DNA of 64,000 bases from Neomegalonema sp. (GTDB taxonomy: Bacteria; Pseudomonadota; Alphaproteobacteria; Rhodobacterales; Rhodobacteraceae). The position numbers and the translations under genes are program-made. Location: contig NZ_JAQTXI010000001.1 of assembly GCF_028688855.1 (NCBI RefSeq), forward strand, positions 142,001-206,000. Reading direction: 5' to 3'. The notes beneath the pieces are model-generated. The model ran no database searches. It was given only the letters and a program-made list of their open reading frames with translations, and was not told where the DNA came from. Positions within the stretch are counted from its first letter, which is position 1. The number at the start of each line of letters is the position of its first letter. Positions 25,192 to 33,691 of this stretch are shown piece by piece.

Positions 25192-26655
25192 ATGAACGCG
25201 GCCCCGCCCGGGAATTCATCCGGGACGAGACTCTTCATCCCTGCGGCGGCGCGTCCTCCGGCGCGTCCTCTGGCTCTGCCGGGGATGCTCAAGGCGGCCC
25301 GGCGCAACATGCTGGAGATCGTGCCCGAGGCCGCCTATCGCGAGCCCCTCGTCACGCTGAGGGTGATCACCCGACGCTGGCGCGTGGTGACGGGGCCCGA
25401 TCTGCTCAAGCGGGTCTTCCTCGACAATGTGGGCAACTACCCCAAGGCGCCCTTCATGCACCGCCTGCTGAGGCCCTATCTCGGCGAGAGCCTCTTCCTC
25501 GCCGACGGCGAGGACTGGCGCTGGCAGAGGCGCTCCATGGCGGGGATGTTCCAGCGCAAGAAGCTCGACGCCATGGCCGAGGCCATGCGGGCGGCGGCTC
25601 TGCGTTCGGCGGATCGTCTGGGGACGGCGCAGGGCGCGCCGCAGAACGTCGGCGTCGAGATGAGACGGCTGGCGATGGAGATCGTGCGCGACACGATGTT
25701 CACGGACATCGACCGCCTCCTGCTGGAGCATGTCGCGGGCGCCGAGGCCGCCGCTGCGGCCAAGGGCGACTGGCATGACTACAAGTCCCGGATGGACGAG
25801 TCCCTCATGACCCATCTGCGGGGCTTCGGCTCTCCGAATCTGCTGGATCTGCTGAATCTGCCGACCTGGCTTCCGCGTCCCTCGGCGCTCTTCAAGACCC
25901 ATCCTCTGGAGGGCGTCCGCGCGGTGATGGAGAAGGGGATCGCCGCCCGCCGCGCCGCCGCCGAGCAGACCGGAGATTTCGGCGTCGACCTCATGGCGCT
26001 GATGCTCAAGGCGGAGGATCCCGAGGACGGCCGCCGCATGACCGACCGCGAGATCCGCGACAATCTGCTGACCTTCATCATCGCGGGCTTCGAGACCACG
26101 GCTCTGGCGCTGACCTGGTCGCTCTATCTCATCGCCAACGACCGGCCCACGCAGGAGCGTCTGAGATCGGAGGCCCGGGCGGCTCTGGCGACGGGAAGCG
26201 CGGCGGAGGCTCTGGAGAATCTGCCCTTCGCCCATCAGGTGCTTCATGAGGCCATGCGGCTTTATCCTCCGGCGCCGCATCTGGTGCGCGTGGCCCGCGA
26301 AGACGACGAACTCGGCGGGGTGAGGATCCGCAAGGGCGACGTGATCCTCGCGCCGATCTACACGCTGCATCGCCATGAAGCCGTCTGGGAGAACCCCAAC
26401 GCCTTCGATCCGGAGCGCTTCACCCCCGAGAAGATCAAGGCGCGGCACAGATTCGCCTATCTGCCCTTCGGCGCCGGGCCGAGGGTCTGCATCGGGCCGA
26501 GCTTCGCCATGATGGAGGCCTCGCTGGCTCTGGCCACGATCCTCGACCGCTGGGAGGTCTCGCCGACCAATATCCGCAAGATCGACCCCATGATGAAGCT
26601 CACCCTGAGGCCGCGCGGCGGAATGCCCCTCAGCCTGACGCCCGCGCCCGCATGA
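25192..26655 (+). CDS. Cytochrome P450
   Basis: Haem-thiolate monooxygenase, soluble. The 487-residue product has WRWQRRSMAGMFQRKKL in the C-helix, the I-helix oxygen-binding IIAGFETTALALTW, the K-helix ExxR in HEAMRLYPPAPHLVR, the PERF-like FDPERFTPEK, and the haem loop FGAGPRVCIGPSFAMME with the Cys ligand. The mix of motifs resembles the bacterial CYP families close to CYP102/CYP4-type sequences; the substrate cannot be told. No ferredoxin or reductase gene is adjacent. Its stop overlaps the hrpB start (ATGA), an odd coupling of a P450 with an RNA helicase. Confidence 0.95.
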   Translation: MNAAPPGNSSGTRLFIPAAARPPARPLALPGMLKAARRNMLEIVPEAAYREPLVTLRVITRRWRVVTGPDLLKRVFLDNVGNYPKAPFMHRLLRPYLGESLFLADGEDWRWQRRSMAGMFQRKKLDAMAEAMRAAALRSADRLGTAQGAPQNVGVEMRRLAMEIVRDTMFTDIDRLLLEHVAGAEAAAAAKGDWHDYKSRMDESLMTHLRGFGSPNLLDLLNLPTWLPRPSALFKTHPLEGVRAVMEKGIAARRAAAEQTGDFGVDLMALMLKAEDPEDGRRMTDREIRDNLLTFIIAGFETTALALTWSLYLIANDRPTQERLRSEARAALATGSAAEALENLPFAHQVLHEAMRLYPPAPHLVRVAREDDELGGVRIRKGDVILAPIYTLHRHEAVWENPNAFDPERFTPEKIKARHRFAYLPFGAGPRVCIGPSFAMMEASLALATILDRWEVSPTNIRKIDPMMKLTLRPRGGMPLSLTPAPA

Positions 26656-29144
26656 CGGATCTGCCGATTGAAGAGGCGATCCCGGCTCTGCGGGCGGCCT
26701 TGCGCGCCGAGGGCCTCGCAGTGCTGGAGGCGCCGCCGGGCGCGGGCAAGACCACGCGGGTTCCTCTGGCGCTGATGGACGAAGATTGGGCTTCCGGCGG
26801 CCGCATCCTCATGCTGGAGCCTCGGCGGGTGGCGGCGCGCGCCGCCGCCGAACGTATGGCCGAAACCCTCGGCGAGGCGGCGGGCGAGCGCATCGGTTAT
26901 CGCATCCGGGGGGAAAGCCGGGTTTCGGGCCGCACGCGGGTCGAGGTGCTGACGGAGGGCATCCTCACAAGGCGGATGCAAGGCGATCCGGGGCTTGAGG
27001 GCGTCGCCTGCGTGATCTTCGACGAATTCCACGAGCGGTCCATTCATGCGGATCTCGGGATCGCGCTCTGCCTTCAGGCCCGGAGCCTGCTGCGGCCCGA
27101 TCTGCGGATTCTCATCATGTCGGCGACCCTCGACGGCGAGTCCGTGGCGCAGCTGATGGGGGGCGCTCCGGTGATCCGCTCCGAGGGCCGCGCTTTTCCG
27201 GTGGCGCTCCGCTGGCGGGCCTCGCCTCCGCCGCCCGCCGCGCGGATCGAACCCCTCATGGCGGAGGCCATCCTCGAAGCTCTGGCGGCGGAGCCTGCGG
27301 GCGATTTGCTGGCCTTTCTGCCCGGCGCTCCGGAGATCGGGCGGGTTCAGGCGGCGCTTTCGGGGCGGCTCCCGAGCCATGTGGAGGCGATTCCGCTGCA
27401 TGGGGCCTTGCCCTTCGCCGAGCAGCGCCGGGCGCTTCTGCCCGCGCCGGAGGGGCGTCGGCGGGTGGTGCTGGCGACCTCCATCGCCGAGACCTCGCTG
27501 ACCTTGCCCGGCGTGCGCATCGTGGTGGACGGCGGCAAGGCGCGGCGGGCGCGCTTCGATGCGGGGGCGGGCATGTCGCGGCTGGTGACGGAACGCGTCT
27601 CCAAGGCCGAAGCGGCTCAGAGGGCGGGCCGCGCGGGCCGCGTCGCGCCGGGGACGGCCTGGCGGCTCTGGACCGAAGCGGAGGAGGGGGCCTTGTCGCC
27701 TCAGCCCCCGCCCGAGATCCGCGAGGCGGATCTGTCGGCCCTCGCGCTGGATCTGGCGATCTGGGGCGCCGCGCCGGAGGATCTGCTCTGGCTCGATCCG
27801 CCGCCCGCCGCCGCCTACGCCCAGGGCGTCGAGCTTCTGAAGGCGCTCGGGGCTCTGGACGCGGAGGGCCGCCCGACTCCCCATGGCCGCGCCATGGCTT
27901 CGGCGCCTCTGGGGCCGAGGCTCGGGCATATGCTCCTGTCGGCGTCGCCTGAAAGGAAGGCTCTGGCGGCGCGTCTGGCGGCCTTGCTGGAGGATCGCGG
28001 CGTCTTGCGCGGCGAGGCCCGGCGCGAAACCGACCTGCGCCGCCATCTGGAGGCTCTGGCCGATCCGGGGCGTTACGAAGCGGAGCGGGGCGGGGCGGTG
28101 GATCGTCCGGCGCGGGCGCGGATCCTGGAGGAGGCGAAGCGTCTGGCGAAAGGCGCGCCGCCCGAAGACGCCGAGGGCCTGGGGGCTCTGGCGGCTCTGG
28201 CCTTCCCCGACCGCGTGGCTCAGCGGCGCAAGGGCGATGCGCCGCGTTATCTGCTTTCGGGCGGCAAGGGCGGATTCCTCGATCCGGGCGATCCGCTCGG
28301 GGATGAGCCCTGGCTCGTGGCGGCGGATCTCGACGGCGATCTGCGCGAGACCCGCATCCGCCGCGCCGCGCCGATCTCGCGCGCCGAGATTCTCGACGTC
28401 TTCGCGGATCGCCTGCAATCCGAAGAGGTCTGCCAATGGTCGCGGCCTCAGGGCGCGAGCCTCGCGCGCAGACGAAGGCGTTTCGGGGCCCTGATCCTCG
28501 AGGAGGAGGCCTTCGACCCCGGCCCCGAAGGCTGGGGCCTCGCCGCCGTGGAGGGCCTGCGGGATCTCGGGCTTTCGGCGCTGGACTGGAGCGCGGCGGC
28601 GCAGCGTCTGCGCGGGCGGGTGGAGTGGCTGACCTCCCGCGAGGGCGCCGGGTCGGATCTTCCGGACTGGTCGGACGCCGGGCTTCTGGCCTCCGCCGAG
28701 GAATGGTTGGCGCCTTTCGCGGGGGCTCTGCGCCGCACGGCGGATTTCGCCCGCTTCGATCCGACCGAAGCCTTGCGGGCCGCTCTGGGTCCCGAGCGCC
28801 TCCGCCGCCTCGACCGCCGCGCGCCGGGGAGCTTCGAGACTCCCGCCGGAACCCGCGCCCCCATCGACTACGCCGTGGATCCGCCCGCTCTGGAGGCCCG
28901 GCTCCAGCATCTCTTCGGTCTGGCGCGCCATCCCTCCATCGACGAAGGCCGCGCGCCTCTGGCGGTGCGGCTTCTGTCTCCGGCGGACCGGCCCATGCAG
29001 ACCACCGGCGATCTGCCCGCCTTCTGGCGCGGCGCCTACGCCGAGTTGCGCAAGGAGATGCGTGGACGCTATCCGCGTCACGAATGGCCCGAAGATCCCG
29101 CCGCCGCCGCGCCCACCACCCGCGCCAGGCCTCGAAAGACCTGA
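26652..29144 (+). CDS. hrpB: ATP-dependent helicase HrpB
   Basis: DEAH-box-family helicase of unclear role, widely conserved. The 830-residue product has motif I EAPPGAGKTTRVPLAL, motif Ia MLEPRRVAARAAA, the DEFHER motif II, SATLDG motif III, LVFLPG-type (LLAFLPGAPEI), the TSIAETSLT motif V, and QRAGRAGR motif VI, then the HrpB-specific C-terminal region with the final LLSPADRPMQTTGDLPAFW and RGRYPRHEWPEDP. Length is typical (about 820). The start overlaps the P450 stop. Confidence 0.96.
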   Translation: MTDLPIEEAIPALRAALRAEGLAVLEAPPGAGKTTRVPLALMDEDWASGGRILMLEPRRVAARAAAERMAETLGEAAGERIGYRIRGESRVSGRTRVEVLTEGILTRRMQGDPGLEGVACVIFDEFHERSIHADLGIALCLQARSLLRPDLRILIMSATLDGESVAQLMGGAPVIRSEGRAFPVALRWRASPPPPAARIEPLMAEAILEALAAEPAGDLLAFLPGAPEIGRVQAALSGRLPSHVEAIPLHGALPFAEQRRALLPAPEGRRRVVLATSIAETSLTLPGVRIVVDGGKARRARFDAGAGMSRLVTERVSKAEAAQRAGRAGRVAPGTAWRLWTEAEEGALSPQPPPEIREADLSALALDLAIWGAAPEDLLWLDPPPAAAYAQGVELLKALGALDAEGRPTPHGRAMASAPLGPRLGHMLLSASPERKALAARLAALLEDRGVLRGEARRETDLRRHLEALADPGRYEAERGGAVDRPARARILEEAKRLAKGAPPEDAEGLGALAALAFPDRVAQRRKGDAPRYLLSGGKGGFLDPGDPLGDEPWLVAADLDGDLRETRIRRAAPISRAEILDVFADRLQSEEVCQWSRPQGASLARRRRRFGALILEEEAFDPGPEGWGLAAVEGLRDLGLSALDWSAAAQRLRGRVEWLTSREGAGSDLPDWSDAGLLASAEEWLAPFAGALRRTADFARFDPTEALRAALGPERLRRLDRRAPGSFETPAGTRAPIDYAVDPPALEARLQHLFGLARHPSIDEGRAPLAVRLLSPADRPMQTTGDLPAFWRGAYAELRKEMRGRYPRHEWPEDPAAAAPTTRARPRKT

Positions 29145-29222
29145 TCTGGGGAATCATGGAGCCCGCGCGAAGGGGCAAGCCTCTTTTCCTCCCTTTCCGC
29201 TCTTGTTAGGCTTGAGCCGAGC

Positions 29223-30440
29223 ATGAGGGAATCGCGCAACAGGGATGAAGGAGACCCCACCGTGTCCGCGCTGGAGATGGAGCCGACTCCGACGGCCGCC
29301 GGGGCCGAAGGTTGGCCGCCTCGGGCGGAAGGCGCGGACGCGGCTCAGGGAGCCCTGTCCGGACCGCTGTACGCGGCGCTGGATCTCGGGACCAACAATT
29401 GCCGTCTGCTGATCGCGGCCTCGGGGTCGCGAGGCTTCCGCGTCGTGGACGCCTTCTCGCGGATCGTGCGCCTCGGCGAGGGGATGGAGGCCTCGAATCG
29501 CCTCTCCGACGCCGGGATGGACCGCGCCATCGAGGCCTTGCGCGTCTGCGCCGGGAAGATCGAGCGCCGTCAGCCCCTGCGCCTGCGGGCCATCGCCACC
29601 GAGGCCTGTCGTCGGGCCCGCAACGGCGCGGAGTTCATCCAGCGCGTGCGCCGCGAAACCGGACTCGGCCTCGACGTGATCTCGACCGCCGAGGAGGCGC
29701 GTCTCGCGGTGGCGGGCTGCGCCCCGCTGATCGACCTGAGGCGCGATCAGCTGCTGATCTTCGACATCGGCGGAGGCAGCACCGAACTCGTCTGGGCCAA
29801 TCTCTCCGGAGCGCCGCCGGAGCGGCGTCGGGATTTCCTCATGGGCCGCGCGCCGGAGATCCGGCTCGGGCCGGAGGCGAGCAGCTGGGTTTCGCTGCCG
29901 GTGGGCGTCGCCACCCTCGCCGAGCGCTTCGCCTTCATCCGCAACGAACGCGCCCGCTTCGCCGAGATGGTCGGCCATGTGGACCGGCTGCTGAAGCCCT
30001 TCGCGGCCTCCATCGGCGCGGTGGGGCGGCGCGAGGCCATCCGCCGGATGCAGATCCTCGGGGCTTCGGGCACGATCACCACGCTGGCGGGGGTCCACAT
30101 GGGCCTCCCGCGCTACAATCGCGAAGAGGTGGACGGCGCCCTGCTGGAGGTCGAGGCTCTGGAGCGGGTGGTCAGCCGCCTGCTCGACCTCTCGCCCGGC
30201 GCCCGCTCGGAGATCCCCTGCATCGGCGAGGAGCGGGCCCATCAGGTGATCTCCGGGGCGGCGATCTTCACGGCCATCGTCCGGCGCTGGCCCACGCCCC
30301 GCATGCGCGTCGCGGATCGGGGCTTGCGCGAGGGGCTGCTCTACGGATTGATCAACCGCGACCGTCCGCGCCTCGCCGCGCCCGCTCCGGAGGCCGCCCT
30401 CGGGGCCGCCTCCGGCGGCGCGGGACAGAGCGCCGCATAG
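29223..30440 (+). CDS. Ppx/GppA family phosphatase
   Basis: Exopolyphosphatase or guanosine pentaphosphatase of the ASKHA fold. The 405-residue product has YAALDLGTNNCRLLIA (phosphate 1), VDAFSRIVRLGEGM, the RAIATEACRRARN block, the FDIGGGSTELVW phosphate 2 motif and ASGTITTLAGVHMGLPRYNREEVDG. The N-terminus before the domain (about 45 residues) is poorly conserved, and a GTG at 29262 is another possible start. It is followed 21 bases later by rlmE, a common alphaproteobacterial pair. Ppx and GppA cannot be separated from sequence alone. Confidence 0.92.
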   Translation: MRESRNRDEGDPTVSALEMEPTPTAAGAEGWPPRAEGADAAQGALSGPLYAALDLGTNNCRLLIAASGSRGFRVVDAFSRIVRLGEGMEASNRLSDAGMDRAIEALRVCAGKIERRQPLRLRAIATEACRRARNGAEFIQRVRRETGLGLDVISTAEEARLAVAGCAPLIDLRRDQLLIFDIGGGSTELVWANLSGAPPERRRDFLMGRAPEIRLGPEASSWVSLPVGVATLAERFAFIRNERARFAEMVGHVDRLLKPFAASIGAVGRREAIRRMQILGASGTITTLAGVHMGLPRYNREEVDGALLEVEALERVVSRLLDLSPGARSEIPCIGEERAHQVISGAAIFTAIVRRWPTPRMRVADRGLREGLLYGLINRDRPRLAAPAPEAALGAASGGAGQSAA

Positions 30441-30461
30441 AATGGAAACGAGCCCGCAAGC

Positions 30462-31247
30462 ATGACTCAAGGCCCCCGCAAGCCCGCCTCTCCCTCCGGA
30501 TCCTCCAGGGGCGCGGGCGAGAAATCCGCCGGTCCCGCGAAGAAGAAGCCCCTCAGGGATCTGAAGGAGCGTCTGCGCACCGCGCAGGGGCGCACGCTTT
30601 CCTCGCAGAAATGGCTGGAGCGCCAGATCAACGATCCCTTCGTGCGCAAGGCTCAGGCCGAGGGCTGGCGTTCGCGCTCGGCCTTCAAGATCATGGAGCT
30701 GGACGACAAGTTCAAGCTCTTCAAGCCGGGCGTGCGCGTGCTGGATCTGGGGGCTGCGCCGGGCGGCTGGCTTCAGGTGGCGATCAAGCGCGTCAACGCC
30801 GAGGGGCTCAAGCCTGGTCCGCGCGGCAGGGTGCTGGGCGTGGATCTCCAGGAGATCGAGGCCCTCGCCGGCGCCGAGACCATGCAGCTCGATTTCCTCG
30901 ACGAGGAGGCCGAGGAGGCCATCGAGGCGCGGCTCGACGGGCGCCCGGATCTGGTGCTCTCCGACATGGCGGCCAGCTCCACGGGCCATCGCCAGACGGA
31001 CCACCTCAAGATCATGGCGCTCTGCGAGGCGGCGGCCTTCTTCGCCTGCCGCATCCTGCCGCCCGGAGGCGCCTTCGTGGCCAAGATCCTGCAGGGCGGC
31101 GCCGAAAACGAGCTTCTGGCGCAGCTCAAGCGGCGCTTCGCCGTGGTGCGGCACATGAAGCCCGCCTCCAGCCGTCAGGACAGCGCCGAGATGTATGTGG
31201 TGGCCACCGGCTTCCGCCCCGAAACTCCGGAGGAGGAGGCCCCTTGA
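30462..31247 (+). CDS. rlmE: 23S rRNA (uridine-2552-2'-O)-methyltransferase RlmE
   Basis: FtsJ/RrmJ-type methyltransferase that finishes the A-loop of 23S rRNA. The 261-residue product has a basic, Ser/Pro-rich N-terminal extension (about 50 residues), then the Lys of [15 protein letters not shown], the SAM loop [15 protein letters not shown], the catalytic Asp in [13 protein letters not shown] and the Lys of [12 protein letters not shown], completing the K-D-K-E tetrad with the Glu near the C-terminus ([15 protein letters not shown]). Confidence 0.95.
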   Translation: MTQGPRKPASPSGSSRGAGEKSAGPAKKKPLRDLKERLRTAQGRTLSSQKWLERQINDPFVRKAQAEGWRSRSAFKIMELDDKFKLFKPGVRVLDLGAAPGGWLQVAIKRVNAEGLKPGPRGRVLGVDLQEIEALAGAETMQLDFLDEEAEEAIEARLDGRPDLVLSDMAASSTGHRQTDHLKIMALCEAAAFFACRILPPGGAFVAKILQGGAENELLAQLKRRFAVVRHMKPASSRQDSAEMYVVATGFRPETPEEEAP

Positions 31248-31265
31248 GCCTCAGGGGCGGCCTCT

Positions 31266-31709
31266 TCAGAAGCGCGAGAGCGCCAGCCCTCCGGCCACCA
31301 TCGCCGCCGCGAGAAGCCGCGGCGTGGTGATCTCGCGCACCGGCATCCCGAAGGCCCCGAGCCGGTCGAGCAGCAGAGCGGCCAGCATCTGGCCCAGGGC
31401 CAGCGCGCAGATGGCCGTCAGGGCGCCCATGCGCGGCAGGGTCCAGACGATGGTCCAGACGTAGAAGGCGCCGAGGACTCCGCCCAGCCAGAGCCGCCAG
31501 TCCTGACGCAGCGCCGTCGAGAAGCCGCGCCCGTCGCCCGAAGCCACGGCCGCCAGACCCAGCAGCGCGAAGCCCACCCCGAAGGAGATCGCCGCCGCCA
31601 CCAGCGGACTCTGGACGGCGCGCCCCAGGGCGGCGTTGATCGGAGCCTGAATCGAGATGCAGGCGCCCGCCAGAACGACGAAGAACATCGCCGTGAATGA
31701 AAACTGCAT
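31266..31709 (-). CDS. DMT-superfamily inner membrane protein (YdcZ/DUF606)
   Basis: Small integral membrane protein of 147 residues with about five hydrophobic helices. It opens with FVVLAGACISIQAPINAALGR, the DUF606 signature where NA in the loop is conserved, and has GGVLGAFYVWTIVWTLPRMGALTAICALALGQMLAALLLDRLG. Family members are half-size drug/metabolite transporters that may act as dimers. The substrate is unknown. Convergent with rlmE; an imperfect hairpin at the junction (about 31233-31263) may end both transcripts. Confidence 0.88.
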   Translation of the reverse strand: MQFSFTAMFFVVLAGACISIQAPINAALGRAVQSPLVAAAISFGVGFALLGLAAVASGDGRGFSTALRQDWRLWLGGVLGAFYVWTIVWTLPRMGALTAICALALGQMLAALLLDRLGAFGMPVREITTPRLLAAAMVAGGLALSRF

Positions 31710-31837
31710 GGCTTCTCCTGGGGAGGGGCCCGATGGGGTCGGGCCGATCTCGCCCGCGAGGGGCGGCTCCGGTCTTCTACGAGCTTCCCGCCGGAGAGGG
31801 GAGGGGGATCTCGCGCCGGAGAAGCCCGAATGGGGCC

Positions 31838-32185
31838 TCAGGCGGCCGGATCGCGCGTGGCGGCCCTCAGCCAGGCGAGATAGGGCGCCGAGCCCGCCGA
31901 AACCGGCAGCGCGAGGATCTCGGGCGTCTCGTAGCCATGGGATTCGCGGAGAAGGGCCTCCAGCGCCGGAAACAGCGCGGCGCGGGTCTTCACGATCATG
32001 AGGATCTCCTCATCCTCCTGGATCGCGTCCTTCCAGAGGTAGAGGCTGTCGATGGGCGCAAGCTGGACGCAGGCGGCGAGTCCCCGCTCCAGCAGAAGCC
32101 GCGCGAGGCGGCGCGCCTCCTCGCGGGAGGAGGCGGAGACCAGAACCGCCGCAGCGGCCCCTTCGTCCTGCGGAGCAGCCGTCAC
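31838..32185 (-). CDS. cutA: CutA1 divalent ion tolerance protein
   Basis: Small trimeric protein linked to copper tolerance; its true role is unclear. The 115-residue product has AAVLVSASSREEARRLARLLLERGLAACVQLAP, SLYLWKDAIQEDEEILMIVKT and ESHGYETPEILALPVSAGSAPYLAWL, the complete family core. The start is a GTG at 32185 that overlaps the HPr stop (GTGA), so translation is probably coupled to HPr. A much longer open frame upstream is the shadow of HPr. Confidence 0.9.
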   Translation of the reverse strand: MTAAPQDEGAAAAVLVSASSREEARRLARLLLERGLAACVQLAPIDSLYLWKDAIQEDEEILMIVKTRAALFPALEALLRESHGYETPEILALPVSAGSAPYLAWLRAATRDPAA

Positions 32186-32460
32186 TCTTCCTCGCCGAAT
32201 TTGGCGCGGATCAGCGCCACCAGGGCTTCGGCCAGCTCTCTGGCCTGCGCGCCCCAGACGCGCAGTCGGACCCGGGCGCCCTGAGCGGCGCCCAGCGTCA
32301 GGAGATCGAGAATCGAGCGGAGGTCCGCCTCCTCGTTCTCGAAGAAGAGGACGCCCTTCGCGTCGTAGCCCTCGGCGAGGACCGCCACGCGCGCCGCCGC
32401 CCGGGCGTGCAGCCCCTTGGCGTTGGCGATGACGATCTCGCGTTCCAGAAACCCGTCCAT
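32182..32460 (-). CDS. HPr family phosphocarrier protein
   Basis: PTS phosphocarrier of 92 residues. The active site is NAKGLHARAAARVA: the catalytic His is present, although the Pro that usually follows Arg is Ala. The regulatory Ser position is kept in LRSILDLLTLGAAQG, the stretch that HPr kinase phosphorylates in other species. GGGAGG lies seven bases before the ATG. In related genomes this gene sits at the end of chvI-chvG-hprK-rapZ-EIIA-HPr; here hprK and EIIA are absent. cutA overlaps its stop. Confidence 0.93.
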   Translation of the reverse strand: MDGFLEREIVIANAKGLHARAAARVAVLAEGYDAKGVLFFENEEADLRSILDLLTLGAAQGARVRLRVWGAQARELAEALVALIRAKFGEEE

Positions 32461-32487
32461 CGTTCGACCTCCCTGGTTCGGACGAAC

Positions 32488-32520
32488 TCAATAATCTGTT
32501 TTATCATAGTTTTTTTGACG
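32488..32520 (-). promoter_or_regulatory. A/T-rich promoter region upstream of HPr
   Basis: A very A/T-rich island in this G/C-rich window. On the minus strand it contains TATGAT (32503-32508), a good -10 candidate for an HPr-cutA transcript. I cannot assign a convincing -35. Its presence suggests that HPr-cutA is transcribed separately from rapZ. Confidence 0.4.
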
Positions 32521-32558
32521 GGACCATGAAAAGGCGCCCATGTTCCGTCGGCGTTCGG

Positions 32559-33497
32559 TCAGGAGGCCCTCATATCCCTGTGGCGAAGCTTGGGCGACCA
32601 TCCCGCCTCGCGCAGGCTGCGGGCGATGGCCTCCGCCGCATAGACGGAGCGATGCTGGCCGCCTGTGCAGCCTATGGCTATGTTCAGATAGCTTTTTCCC
32701 TCCCTTTCGTAAAGCGGCAAAAGGAAGGTCAGCATTTCCGAAAGGCGTTTGAGGAACGCCCCGGAATTGGGGTCGGCGGCGACGAACTCCGCCACCGGCG
32801 CGTCGCGCCCCGAGAGCGGACGCAGCTCCGGACGCCAGTAGGGATTGGAGAGGAAGCGCGCGTCGAACATCAGGTCCGCGTCGCGAGGAGCGCCGTTCTT
32901 GAAGCCGAAGGAGATCACCGAGACCGTCATGCGGGCCCGGTCGGGAGAATCGAAGCGTTCGGCGATCTCGGCGCGCAGCTCGTGGGGCGTCAGATCGGAG
33001 GTGTCGAGGGTCAGATCCGCCTGGGTGCGCAGAGGCCGCAGCGCCGCGCGCTCCTGAGCCACCGCCTCGGCCAGAGCCTCGCCGCCGCGCGGATGACGGC
33101 GGCGCGTCTCCTTGTAGCGGCGCAGCAGGACCGAATCCTCGGCGTCGAGATAGATCAGCGTCACGGTGAACTCGGGGCGACGGCGCAGCCGGGCCACCGC
33201 CTCCGCCACGGGATGCGAGCCTCCGGAGGCCACGAAGGCCGAAGCCGAAGGCGGCGCGAGGCTCAGCGCGAGGCCTCGGCTCTCCGTGGCGCGGGCCTCG
33301 ACGCGCAGGGCTTCGGCCACCTCCTCCAGCAGGCTGAGGGGCGGATTGTCCACCACCGCGAAGCCGAGATCCTCCAGGGCGGCGGCGGCGGTGCTGCGTC
33401 CCGAGCCCGAAGGCCCGACGAGCACGAGAATCGGATAGGGCTTGTCGGCGGGCGAACGGGAGGAAACGGCGTCCTGAGCGTCGCGGGTCGTCGGCAT
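32559..33497 (-). CDS. rapZ: RNase adapter protein RapZ (YvcJ family nucleotide-binding protein)
   Basis: The 312-residue product has the P-loop VLVGPSGSGRSTAAAALEDLGF followed by VDNPPLSLL, the family core LIYLDAEDSVLLRRYKETRRRHP, TSDLTPHELR, and the C-terminal domain with SFGFKNGAPRDADLMFDARFLSNPYW and NIAIGCTGGQHRSVYAAE. The P-loop Lys is replaced by Arg (GSGRST), which I believe is also seen in other alphaproteobacteria. In E. coli RapZ steers RNase E to the GlmZ small RNA; in other groups its role is less known. It lies between chvG and HPr. Confidence 0.93.
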   Translation of the reverse strand: MPTTRDAQDAVSSRSPADKPYPILVLVGPSGSGRSTAAAALEDLGFAVVDNPPLSLLEEVAEALRVEARATESRGLALSLAPPSASAFVASGGSHPVAEAVARLRRRPEFTVTLIYLDAEDSVLLRRYKETRRRHPRGGEALAEAVAQERAALRPLRTQADLTLDTSDLTPHELRAEIAERFDSPDRARMTVSVISFGFKNGAPRDADLMFDARFLSNPYWRPELRPLSGRDAPVAEFVAADPNSGAFLKRLSEMLTFLLPLYEREGKSYLNIAIGCTGGQHRSVYAAEAIARSLREAGWSPKLRHRDMRAS

Positions 33498-33691
33498 GGC
33501 TGGTCTCCGGCGGGAACGGGCGGGAATCGGCGGATTGCGCCGTCCGCACCATAATGATTTCCGGTTCGTCCTGTTACGGTCGAGGGGCGGGGAATCCGTC
33601 GCAGTCGAAGACTGCGGCCTTTTCGCTTCATGCGGGAACAGCCGGAGCGCGCAGGATCCGGCTCCCGTGATCCGGCTTCCCTGATCCGGGC

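Noticed and set aside
26457-29178. Two long minus-strand open frames (874 and 640 codons) opposite hrpB
   Set aside because: Pro/Arg-rich translations with no domain; hrpB is intact over the same bases.
32461-32558. Remnant of an EIIA-Man gene between rapZ and HPr
   Set aside because: The 98 bases show no frame or motif of EIIA; the A/T-rich part is better explained as a promoter.
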